A program made the position numbers and the translations under genes. From a virus: a DNA stretch of 32,624 nt. The DNA lies in IMG/VR virus record IMGVR_UViG_3300025671_000271, positions 1-32,624 of that record; one strand, given 5' to 3'. Shown here one piece after another: positions 22,629 to 27,924 of the stretch. Each line of letters starts with the position of its first letter. Positions within the stretch are counted from its first letter, which is position 1. The notes below the pieces were generated by a model. It was not told the DNA's origin. It ran no database searches and saw nothing but the letters and a program-made list of their open reading frames with translations.

Positions 22629-22752
22629 TTTTACCTCTTTCTTTTAGTTTGTTTTTATAATGAGTGTAAATTATACCTTTAACACTCAAGATATTTAATA
22701 GAGTTTGTTTTTTTAACTCAATTAAATTTTGTTTTATTATTTGTTTTTTCAT
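22606..22752 (-). CDS. Possible small basic protein
   Basis: 48 codons from ATG 22752: MKKQIIKQNLIELKKQTLL, then ILSVKGIIYTHYKNKLKERGK. It overlaps genes at both ends in other frames and has no ribosome-binding site, so it may be only an open frame in AT-rich DNA. The helical, basic sequence looks protein-like, which is the only support. Confidence 0.28.
   Translation of the reverse strand: MKKQIIKQNLIELKKQTLLNILSVKGIIYTHYKNKLKERGKNVYYRLS
22662..22687. promoter_or_regulatory. Imperfect inverted repeat upstream of accessory gene 1
   Basis: GAGTGTAAA (22662-22670) and TTTAACACTC (22678-22687) form an inverted pair with one bulged base, about 40 bases upstream of the start at 22628. It could be an operator or a leader hairpin. 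It is not the TATACA-type palindrome seen upstream of the other cassette genes. Confidence 0.35.
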
Positions 22753-23008
22753 TTTTTAAAGTGTGTCTTAATCTTAAACCTTTATCAACCAAGTATCTAT
22801 AGTATTTTAAAAAATAATTAATGTTAAGCTGCAACCAATTAAATTTTTTATACCATACTTTTTTAACTTCTTGATCGTAACAATTATCAATTACATCCAT
22901 TAAATTATTTTCATAAAATTTTAGATATTCTCTTTCATCATCCTTTATTTTATTTAATGGAAGTTTATTTAACTCTTTAATTAAATCTAATCTTTGTTTA
23001 TCAATCAT
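22718..23008 (-). CDS. Accessory protein 2 of the leftward cassette
   Basis: 96 residues from ATG 23008 (MIDKQRLDLIKELNKLPLN), chosen because GAAAGAGGAC lies just upstream; a longer form from 23071 would add only an Asn-rich stretch translated from an ATT/ATA repeat. Helical and aromatic (KVWYKKFNWLQLNINYFLKYYRYL). Not recognised. Many such Lys/Asn/Tyr-rich proteins are early host-takeover genes, but that is inference. Confidence 0.6.
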   Translation of the reverse strand: MIDKQRLDLIKELNKLPLNKIKDDEREYLKFYENNLMDVIDNCYDQEVKKVWYKKFNWLQLNINYFLKYYRYLVDKGLRLRHTLKNEKTNNKTKFN

Positions 23009-23077
23009 TTGTCCTCTTTCTATATTGTTATTATTGTTATTATCATTAAGAATAAAATAAAAACGCAGCAATAAAAA

Positions 23078-23242
23078 TTAACACTTGTCATTATTAGCCT
23101 CACTTTCTATATATTCTGGTATTTCTCTCTCTAAGTATTCAATAAAACTTTCTTTCATGTCAAAACCTATTTTGAAATAATAGTTTTTATAATCTAACCA
23201 ATCTTGATATAGATATTTAATAGCTTGTTGTTTGTTTATCAT
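23078..23242 (-). CDS. Accessory protein 3 of the leftward cassette
   Basis: 54 residues from ATG 23242 (MINKQQAIKYLYQDWLDYKN). It has a 4-base overlap with the stop of the membrane protein upstream and a GGGGGGT ribosome-binding site. Helical, acidic C-terminus (EYLEREIPEYIESEANNDKC). An in-frame start at 23269 would lie within the upstream gene. Unknown. Confidence 0.58.
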   Translation of the reverse strand: MINKQQAIKYLYQDWLDYKNYYFKIGFDMKESFIEYLEREIPEYIESEANNDKC

Positions 23243-23352
23243 ATTGCACCCCCCGAATTTACAACCCATTGATGCAAGGCAAACAATCCTAAGCTAACAG
23301 ATACACTTATAAAAAATATTCCAACAAATATTTTTATTAATAAATCTCTCAT
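23239..23352 (-). CDS. Tiny membrane protein of the leftward cassette
   Basis: 37 residues: MRDLLIKIFVGIFFISVSVS, then LGLFALHQWVVNSGGAI, a single membrane helix with a short basic start. It is joined by overlaps on both sides (TAATG with 23352-23534, ATGA with 23078-23242), and AGAGGTAAAT precedes its ATG. The gene encodes its neighbour's Gly-rich ribosome-binding site in its last codons. Function unknown; small inner-membrane host-interaction proteins fit this form. Confidence 0.6.
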   Translation of the reverse strand: MRDLLIKIFVGIFFISVSVSLGLFALHQWVVNSGGAI

Positions 23353-23534
23353 TATTTACCTCTTTTTAATTGGTTAACTGCTTTTTTATACATAGCTGCA
23401 GGATCTTTTATCTGTTTGATTTCATTAAAAAAATCATTACAACTTTTTAAATAACTTTCTGGCAGCTGCTTATGATCTCTAATGAAATAAAATGTTAGAT
23501 CATTTTTGTTTATTCTCATTTTTTTTATTGTCAT
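23352..23534 (-). CDS. Accessory protein 4, first gene of a three-gene unit
   Basis: 60 residues: MTIKKMRINKNDLTFYFIRD, then a helical part ending KKAVNQLKRGK. It is preceded by the shared cassette leader (AAAGAGGTAAAAATG) and by a good sigma70-like promoter. It probably leads a transcript also encoding the tiny membrane protein and accessory protein 3. Not recognised. Confidence 0.6.
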   Translation of the reverse strand: MTIKKMRINKNDLTFYFIRDHKQLPESYLKSCNDFFNEIKQIKDPAAMYKKAVNQLKRGK

Positions 23535-23562
23535 TTTTACCTCTTTGTTTGTTTATATTATT

Positions 23563-23590
23563 ACTATACATTTTATATATTTATAGTCAA
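23563..23590 (-). promoter_or_regulatory. Candidate promoter with overlapping TATACA-type palindrome
   Basis: On the minus strand TTGACT (23590-23585), spacer 16, TATAGT (23568-23563). The plus-strand 15-mer TATACATTTTATATA (23565-23579) overlaps the -10 and resembles two other sites upstream of cassette genes. The AAAGAGGTAAAAATG leader of the 23352-23534 gene follows. Confidence 0.5.
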
Positions 23591-23594
23591 CCAA

Positions 23595-24311
23595 TTAATA
23601 GTTGACTACAAATCCTGATTGGTCCTTCTTAGCTTTACCCTTAGCAACTAAACCAACTATAATATTTTTGGGATCTTTAAACCTTAGATCGTTTTTATCT
23701 CCATCAATTACAGTTTTATTTAAATATACTTCAGGCAATTTGTCTTTAAAAACAATTGCAGCATTGCCGCCATTGTTTAAAACTTCTTGCACATCCTGGT
23801 CATTGCTTTCCGATTTACTGAAAGTTAAACTATAATTAGAAGGCAATTTTTGATCCAATCTATTTTTGATTTTTGTATAATCGTAAAATATAACATCAGG
23901 ATTATTCTCCATTAAATTTAAACCATTCTCCAACTTATATCTCTCATATGGAAGGTCACTTGTACCATTTAATCTAACCGCTAATGTTAAATTATTTTTA
24001 TCACAATATTTCTTTTTAGTTTTTATTTCATGATCCAGTTGTTTTAAAAATCCTGGTCTGTTAGCTAAAAAATAATATTTTTTATTTAATCTGGATAATT
24101 GCACACTTGTCATTTGTCCACGACCTGCAGTATTTAAACAACCTGCAATGCATCCTTTACTTGCAGAAGGACAAATATTAACACCGCCAATATTGTATGG
24201 AGCTAAGAATAAACCTAAGTTGTAATAACCAACTTTAAACCCTTTATTCATTTTGTATTGGGTTTCAGGTTTACTGAATAATCTTTTTACTGGTTTATAT
24301 GTATATTTCAT
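23595..24311 (-). CDS. Gp88/DUF7227-like protein
   Basis: 238 residues. Recognised by NIGGVNICPSASKGCIAGCL, NTAGRGQMTSVQLSRLNKKYYF, LAVRLNGTSDLPYE, VIFYDYTKIKNRLDQ, NYSLTFSKSESND, DLRFKDPKNIIVGLVAKGKAKKDQSGFV. This is a conserved phage family (I recall it as gene product 88 / DUF7227) with a three-cysteine cluster C-x7-C-x3-C near the N-terminus that could bind a metal or iron-sulphur centre. The biochemical activity is, to my knowledge, not established. It has its own leader and upstream palindrome, independent of the flanking units. Confidence 0.75.
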   Translation of the reverse strand: MKYTYKPVKRLFSKPETQYKMNKGFKVGYYNLGLFLAPYNIGGVNICPSASKGCIAGCLNTAGRGQMTSVQLSRLNKKYYFLANRPGFLKQLDHEIKTKKKYCDKNNLTLAVRLNGTSDLPYERYKLENGLNLMENNPDVIFYDYTKIKNRLDQKLPSNYSLTFSKSESNDQDVQEVLNNGGNAAIVFKDKLPEVYLNKTVIDGDKNDLRFKDPKNIIVGLVAKGKAKKDQSGFVVNY

Positions 24312-24332
24312 TTTTTACCTTTTTGTTTGTTT

Positions 24333-24367
24333 TATACAAGTTGTATACTATTTATATATATTGTCAA
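24333..24367 (-). promoter_or_regulatory. Regulatory region of the Gp88-like gene with perfect palindrome
   Basis: TATACAAGTTGTATA (24333-24347) is a perfect 7-1-7 palindrome. A minus-strand -35-like TTGACA (24367-24362) lies upstream; the best -10 matches (TATACA at spacer 14, TATAAA at spacer 25) are badly spaced, so this promoter may need an activator. The leader AAAAAGGTAAAAAATG follows. Confidence 0.45.
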
Positions 24368-24371
24368 CCAT

Positions 24372-24408
24372 AAAAAAAACCCCCAATAAAATTAATTATC
24401 AGGGGTTT
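24372..24408 (-). terminator. Rho-independent terminator of the LPD29-like gene
   Basis: Read leftward: AAACCCC (24408-24402), an 18-base AT loop, GGGGTTT (24383-24377), then a continuous run of eight T (24379-24372). It lies 12 bases after the stop of the 24421-24834 gene and just before the promoter of the Gp88-like gene, so it separates the two units. Confidence 0.82.
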
Positions 24409-24420
24409 AATTGTTTATTA

Positions 24421-24834
24421 TTAAGCTGCTTTTTTAGAAGTCAATATGTATGGTTTTAAGCTATCACCAATTTGAATTGAAATATAAAAAGCTGTACTAA
24501 AATAATCGGTCATTGGATCGGAATTATCATACCATTGATTATCAGTTGCAGCTGTTTTAATGATCTTAATCATGTCACTAAAAAAACTTTCAAATTCTTT
24601 ATAAAAGTTTAAATGATAATGATTAATTCTATAACCATTTAAATTAAAATTATCATTCTCATATAAATTATTTGAATATTCTTTTAAATTCCAAAAATTT
24701 AATGGACCTGATAATATTTTGATTTGTACTGTACTTGAGTATTTATTCTTAGATACACTCAATTTAAAATCAGGATAAGACTTTTTTAAAGCTGCTCTAA
24801 TATCCTGAATATCTTTTTTAGTTACATAAGCCAT
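24421..24834 (-). CDS. LPD29-like (large polyvalent protein-associated domain) protein
   Basis: 137 residues. The start AYVTKKDIQDIRAALKKSYPDFKLSVSKNKYSSTVQIKILSGP follows the LPD29 pattern (K.t...IR..Lk..fP..kfSV....ys....I.v...dGP). It is followed by helices and a beta part with GYRINHYHLNF and WYDNSDPMTDYF. LPD29 occurs in large polyvalent proteins of mobile elements and in stand-alone phage proteins; its exact role is unknown. Here it is a separate gene with its own promoter, leader and terminator, suggesting an independently regulated early accessory function. Confidence 0.65.
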   Translation of the reverse strand: MAYVTKKDIQDIRAALKKSYPDFKLSVSKNKYSSTVQIKILSGPLNFWNLKEYSNNLYENDNFNLNGYRINHYHLNFYKEFESFFSDMIKIIKTAATDNQWYDNSDPMTDYFSTAFYISIQIGDSLKPYILTSKKAA

Positions 24835-24868
24835 TTTTTACCTCTTTGTTTATTGTTTATTTATGATC

Positions 24869-24896
24869 TTTATATATACAATTTATATAATGTCAA
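24869..24896 (-). promoter_or_regulatory. Promoter of the LPD29-like gene with TATACA-type site
   Basis: On the minus strand TTGACA (24896-24891), spacer 16, TATAAA (24874-24869): a near-consensus sigma70 promoter. TATACAATTTATATA (24875-24889 on the plus strand) fills the spacer up to the edge of the -10, and resembles the sites at 23565 and 24333. The leader AAAGAGGTAAAAAATG follows. Confidence 0.6.
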
Positions 24897-24939
24897 TTAA
24901 TAAAAACAAAAATAATTAAAAAATATTAGTGTGATATTT

Positions 24940-24970
24940 ATGCAACTGTTATTGTAATAATATCACATTG
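24940..24970 (+). repeat. 31-bp regulatory module, copy 2
   Basis: 25 of 31 bases match 16153-16183 without gaps. Shared parts: ATGCAAC, then TTGTAA at the same 12-base offset, then AATATCACA. In this copy the AATATCACA is also the right arm of an inverted repeat with TGTGATATT (24930-24938). A partial third copy in the opposite direction is at 25045-25061 (14 of 17 bases). Confidence 0.6.
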
Positions 24971-24974
24971 TTAG

Positions 24975-24991
24975 TTTAGAATAATTCTAAG
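24975..24991. repeat. 17-bp palindrome, copy 1 (ICE-box-like)
   Basis: TTTAGAATAATTCTAAG: palindromic except for the final base. Part of a three-copy family in the region before the packaging genes. Confidence 0.75.
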
Positions 24992-25050
24992 TTTAAATAT
25001 ATTGGGGTTGGATAAGTTACTATTCTAATATAAAGGCAGCTTGTTTTTTA

Positions 25051-25087
25051 TTGCAGGTGTTTATCATCGGTTTAGAATAATTCTAAA
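25051..25087 (+). promoter_or_regulatory. Promoter overlapped by 17-bp palindrome, copy 2
   Basis: TTGCAG (25051-25056), spacer 16, TAGAAT (25073-25078). The perfect palindrome TTTAGAATAATTCTAAA (25071-25087; 7-base arms plus flanks around a 3-base centre) covers the -10 and the expected transcription start, as a repressor operator would. Confidence 0.6.
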
Positions 25088-25204
25088 GTACCAGGACCAA
25101 TTAAAAGATTTTATTAATTTATTACTGATAATCTTTTATTATCGATACACCAAAGCATATAATATTTACAGAATAGATCGACAATTTTTGAAACTTGACC
25201 ACCC

Positions 25205-25236
25205 CCCACCCCCGCAAATGCGGTGTGGGTTTATTA
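25205..25236 (+). terminator. GC-rich hairpin, terminator-like
   Basis: CCCAC (25205-25209) pairs with GTGGG (25225-25229), and CCGC (25212-25215) with GCGG (25220-25223), around an AAAT loop; TTTATTATATAT follows. It could end rightward transcripts starting at the 25051-25087 promoter before the packaging genes, i.e. act as an attenuator, or be part of a packaging site. Confidence 0.45.
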
Positions 25237-25249
25237 TATATATATACAT

Positions 25250-25266
25250 GGGACTCGAGGACTCCC
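25250..25266. other. Isolated GC-rich semi-palindromic island
   Basis: GGGACTCGAGGACTCCC stands out in AT-rich DNA. It contains the palindrome CTCGAG, a GGACTC direct repeat and GGGA/TCCC ends. It is a candidate protein-binding or packaging-recognition site; no direct evidence for either. Confidence 0.35.
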
Positions 25267-25288
25267 TTACACACAGACATTCATTCTT

Positions 25289-25325
25289 TTGCACAGCAAC
25301 AATTTTACTTTAAAATAATTCTAAA
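25289..25325 (+). promoter_or_regulatory. Promoter overlapped by 17-bp palindrome, copy 3
   Basis: TTGCAC (25289-25294), spacer 16, TAAAAT (25311-25316). The palindrome copy TTTAAAATAATTCTAAA (25309-25325, one change from copy 2) covers the -10. Same layout as copy 2. Transcription would start about ten bases before the ATG at 25334, giving a very short leader for the packaging/head operon. Confidence 0.6.
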
Positions 25326-25333
25326 TAAGCTAG

Positions 25334-25534
25334 ATGTGGTATATGAACTATTTTTCATCAGAAGATATGGATTGTGTTTGCTACATTGAAGAGAAAACAA
25401 ACAATGTAGTAATCAAGTTCTTTGGTATGGATAACCAAGATTCAGCTGAACTATTCACAATCTATGTGATGAACAGACTAGGCTTTGAATATAATTCACT
25501 TAGCTATGAGATGCCTAGCAAAGCAGTTCATTAA
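25334..25534 (+). CDS. Small protein preceding the large terminase
   Basis: 66 residues: MWYMNYFSSEDMDCVCYIEE, then KTNNVVIKFFGMDNQDSAELFTIYVMNRLG. Looks like a small alpha/beta domain; in many phages a short protein of this form sits right before terL. Start at 25334 or at the second Met (25343); no clear ribosome-binding site, in line with a very short leader from the promoter at 25289. It ends 5 bases before the terminase start. Function unknown. Confidence 0.65.
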   Translation: MWYMNYFSSEDMDCVCYIEEKTNNVVIKFFGMDNQDSAELFTIYVMNRLGFEYNSLSYEMPSKAVH

Positions 25535-25539
25535 TTGCT

Positions 25540-26811
25540 ATGGATATTAAAATACCCTATACACCAAGACGACACCAATCCTACTTGCACAAACAAATCT
25601 CCAGATACAGATGGAATGTGCTTGTATGCCATAGAAGGTTTGGCAAAACAGTATGTATGATCAACCACCTAATTAGGTCAGCATTGCTGTCCAATCAAAA
25701 AAACCCTAGATTTGCTTACATTGCACCAACCTTCAAACAAGCTAAGTCTATTGCTTGGGATTACATGAAACAGTTCACGGCAAAAATTCCTTACACTAAA
25801 TTCAATGAAACAGAACTAAGGGTAGATCTGCCTAATGGCAGCAGAATAACATTACTGGGTTCAGAAAACTCAGATGGCTTGAGGGGTATATACCTAGATG
25901 GGTGTGTCATCGATGAGTATGCGAATGTAAATTCAAAACTATTCCCAGAAATTATTAGACCTGCACTATCAGATAGAAAAGGATATTGCGTATTTATTGG
26001 TACTCCAGCAGGAATGAACAACAACTTTTACGAATTATTTCAACACGCACAAGGTGCAGAAGATTGGTTCTCCTACAAGGCAAAAGCATCAGAGACTAAG
26101 ATTGTAGATGAAGAGGAGCTTATCAAGGCAAAAGAGGTAATGGGTGAGAAGAAGTACCTACAGGAGTTTGAGTGTGATTGGATTGCCAACATTGAGGGTG
26201 CAGTATATGGAGATATTATTGCTAAGATGGATGATGACAAGAAGATAGCAAGAGTACCTTATGATCCTACCTTGCCTGTCAATACTGCTTGGGACTTGGG
26301 AGTCTCCGACCATACTGCCATAATCTTCTTTCAGCAAAAAGCAGGAGCAGTAAACATTATTGATTACTATGAGGAACGAGGTCAAGGCTTACCACACTAC
26401 ATTCAGATTATAAATGAAAAGGGATATATCTACAAAGATCACTTTGCACCACACGACATTGAGGTAACAGATTTTAGTAATGGCAAAACCAGAAGAGAGG
26501 TAGCCTACCAATTAGGGGTGCGGTTCAAGGTAGTTCCTAAGATCCCACTAGAGGATGGAATCCACGCAACCACTATGACATTGCCAAGATGCTACATTGA
26601 TGTAGACCATTGCAAAAAATTGATAGATGCGTTAAGACACTACCATAGGAAGTATGTTGACAAAAATAGAATGTTTAGGTCTAAGCCTAATCACGATTGG
26701 AGTTCACATGCTTGTGATAGTATGAGGTACTTAGCTGTCGGCTTACAAGAACTAAATACTAGACAAACTGCTCCACAAAGTGTAGCAGATAATAATTACA
26801 ATATTATTTGA
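25540..26811 (+). CDS. terL: Terminase large subunit
   Basis: 423 residues. The ATPase domain has a Walker A-type loop CHRRFGKT (30-37, K36), IAPTFKQAKSIAWDY (adenine-motif region), GSENSDGLRGIYLDG, and Walker B plus catalytic Glu in CVIDEYA (D125, E126), with a coupling motif near FIGTPAG. The nuclease domain begins about residue 255 with AWDLGVSDHTAIIF (first Asp) and ends with NHDWSSHACDSMRYLA, whose Asp completes the metal site. It packages DNA into the prohead together with the small subunit and portal. Shorter than T7 gp19 (586) but normal for this group. Codon use is visibly less AT-biased than in the internal virion protein genes. Confidence 0.95.
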   Translation: MDIKIPYTPRRHQSYLHKQISRYRWNVLVCHRRFGKTVCMINHLIRSALLSNQKNPRFAYIAPTFKQAKSIAWDYMKQFTAKIPYTKFNETELRVDLPNGSRITLLGSENSDGLRGIYLDGCVIDEYANVNSKLFPEIIRPALSDRKGYCVFIGTPAGMNNNFYELFQHAQGAEDWFSYKAKASETKIVDEEELIKAKEVMGEKKYLQEFECDWIANIEGAVYGDIIAKMDDDKKIARVPYDPTLPVNTAWDLGVSDHTAIIFFQQKAGAVNIIDYYEERGQGLPHYIQIINEKGYIYKDHFAPHDIEVTDFSNGKTRREVAYQLGVRFKVVPKIPLEDGIHATTMTLPRCYIDVDHCKKLIDALRHYHRKYVDKNRMFRSKPNHDWSSHACDSMRYLAVGLQELNTRQTAPQSVADNNYNII

Positions 26812-26820
26812 GGATTTTTT

Positions 26821-27042
26821 ATGGGATCAATATTTAAACCAAAAATTCAAGCACCACCACCTGTTCAACCTTTGCCAGAACCGCCTAAAGCAGAACTAAG
26901 TGATGAGGAAAAAGCAAGAATAAAAGCTGAGCAAGATGCGATTGAGAGAAGAAGAAAAGGTAGAAAGTCTACTATCCTTACTGGACCACTTGGTGTGCAA
27001 GAATCTGAAGAAACAAAATTAAAAACTTTGTTAGGAGAATAG
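26821..27042 (+). CDS. Small Pro-rich protein upstream of the portal
   Basis: 73 residues. PPPVQPLPEPPKAELSDEE is followed by a charged helix and then GRKSTILTGPLG...KLKTLLGE. The GRKSTILTGP-LG motif recurs in small podovirus proteins next to terminase and portal genes, as I recall, with unknown function. A similar stretch (RSLTIQTGPSG) is in the 27435-27923 protein. GAGGAT precedes the ATG. The final codons (TTAGGAGAA) also contain the ribosome-binding site of the next gene. Confidence 0.7.
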   Translation: MGSIFKPKIQAPPPVQPLPEPPKAELSDEEKARIKAEQDAIERRRKGRKSTILTGPLGVQESEETKLKTLLGE

Positions 27043-27043
27043 C

Positions 27044-27271
27044 ATGGGATCAACAACAGGATTAAGACCAAAATCTTTAAAAGATAAATCTGTTATAGCT
27101 TACGCAAAAGCTAAATCAGAAGGTAGAGGATTTGATAGTTTGCCAAAAGGTGGAAGTGTTATGGCAACTAGAGTTTATAATAAAAAAAAATCTAAAGAAA
27201 TAAATGTTCAACAATTAATTGATGAAGATAAAACTTATTCTTTAGGTAAACCAAGTTTATTAGGAGCATAA
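27044..27271 (+). CDS. Small head-region protein with C-terminal LGKPSLLG tag
   Basis: 75 residues: MGSTTGLRPKSLKDKSVIAY, basic middle, end TYSLGKPSLLGA. The last eight-residue motif is repeated at the end of the 27435-27923 protein. An AGGAG site inside the previous gene's end precedes its ATG, and its own TTAGGAGCA end supplies that of the next gene. Unknown function; likely a late virion or assembly component. Confidence 0.65.
   Translation: MGSTTGLRPKSLKDKSVIAYAKAKSEGRGFDSLPKGGSVMATRVYNKKKSKEINVQQLIDEDKTYSLGKPSLLGA
27241..27264 (+). repeat. 24-bp repeat encoding the LGKPSLLG tag, copy 1
   Basis: Identical at 23 of 24 bases to 27893-27916. It encodes the same C-terminal peptide in two different proteins and, in this copy, ends in the Shine-Dalgarno sequence of the next gene. 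Confidence 0.8.
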
Positions 27272-27432
27272 TGCTAAATAAAATTAAAAAGTTTTTTAAA
27301 AAGAAACAAGAAGATATTTTGTATTTAAAAGAAGAAGTAAAGTTTAACAACATAGATGATTTAAAATCAAAAAAAGAAACTAACTCAGAAACTAAATCTG
27401 AAACTAAATCATCTTTAACATTTGGAAAATAA
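27271..27432 (+). CDS. Small charged protein
   Basis: 53 residues: MLNKIKKFFKKKQEDILYLK, then a Lys/Glu/Ser/Thr-rich tail with a repeated ETKSETKS stretch and the end SSLTFGK. AGGAGCAT ribosome-binding site; the ATG overlaps the previous stop. The amphipathic basic N-terminus could touch membrane or DNA. Not recognised. Confidence 0.6.
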   Translation: MLNKIKKFFKKKQEDILYLKEEVKFNNIDDLKSKKETNSETKSETKSSLTFGK

Positions 27433-27434
27433 TT

Positions 27435-27923
27435 ATGGGTTCTAATTCTGGATCTAATAGTGGAAGTGCAGATGCACCAATGACTACAAGATCAAAAGTA
27501 TCTACCACAACAAAAGCAAAAATTGCCACACAAAAAGCTGTAGATTTTGTTAAAGGTGGTGGAATTGTAGGAGCAGCTGTTAGAGGTATAACAAGTGCTG
27601 TTAGAAAAGGAAGAGTTAATACATCATTAATGGGTACATCAGATTATCAAGGTTCAACAACAAGAAGTAATATTGGAGATACTGGAAGAGGAGATGGTGG
27701 CGGAGCAATGGGAACAAGCGGTCAAGTCGTACAAGCACCTCAACCAATGGTAGCTCCTACTACAGCAGAAGTATCGCAAAGTTCAGCAACTGATGCAGAA
27801 GATCCACTTCTATTAAGAAAAAGAAAAACATTAGCAAGAGGAAGATCATTAACAATTCAAACTGGTCCAAGTGGCACAACAGGTAGCTTGACTTTAGGCA
27901 AACCAAGTTTATTAGGTAGATAG
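27435..27923 (+). CDS. Low-complexity head-region protein with C-terminal LGKPSLLG tag
   Basis: 162 residues rich in Gly, Ser, Thr and Ala, mostly disordered. There is one helical stretch with a Gly-rich hydrophobic core (AVDFVKGGGIVGAAVRGITSAVRKG, ~35-60). The C-terminus RKRKTLARGRSLTIQTGPSG combines the TGP motif of the 26821 protein with SLTLGKPSLLGR, the tag of the 27044 protein. It ends one base before the portal start. The composition suggests a flexible virion or assembly protein; no family assigned. Confidence 0.62.
   Translation: MGSNSGSNSGSADAPMTTRSKVSTTTKAKIATQKAVDFVKGGGIVGAAVRGITSAVRKGRVNTSLMGTSDYQGSTTRSNIGDTGRGDGGGAMGTSGQVVQAPQPMVAPTTAEVSQSSATDAEDPLLLRKRKTLARGRSLTIQTGPSGTTGSLTLGKPSLLGR
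27893..27916 (+). repeat. 24-bp repeat encoding the LGKPSLLG tag, copy 2
   Basis: One base different from 27241-27264. Here the downstream Shine-Dalgarno (TTAGGT) leads to the portal gene. Confidence 0.8.
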
Positions 27924-27924
27924 T

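Larger units (their letters stand above)
24835..25333. promoter_or_regulatory. Main non-coding region between the accessory cassette and packaging genes
   Basis: No convincing gene on either strand. It holds, left to right: the leftward promoter of the LPD29-like gene; a 9-base inverted repeat (24930-24938 with 24959-24967); the 31-bp module shared with 16153-16183; three 17-bp palindromes; a GC-rich hairpin; a GC-rich GGGACTCGAGGACTCCC island; and two rightward promoters. It is the best place in the window for the main late promoters, and possibly for the origin or packaging site. Confidence 0.6.

Noticed and set aside
23020-23051. TTA/ATT trinucleotide run encoding an Asn stretch
   Set aside because: It would be translated only from the longer start of the 22718 gene, which lacks a ribosome-binding site; it is better read as AT-rich leader DNA.
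25250-25266. tRNA T-arm or attachment site
   Set aside because: The sequence looks slightly like a T-arm, but no acceptor, D or anticodon arms fit around it, and there is no integrase gene.
25041-25313. Open frame on the plus strand across the long non-coding region
   Set aside because: It begins with TTG, has no ribosome-binding site, runs through the palindrome, the hairpin and the GC island, and gives a product with no domain-like pattern.
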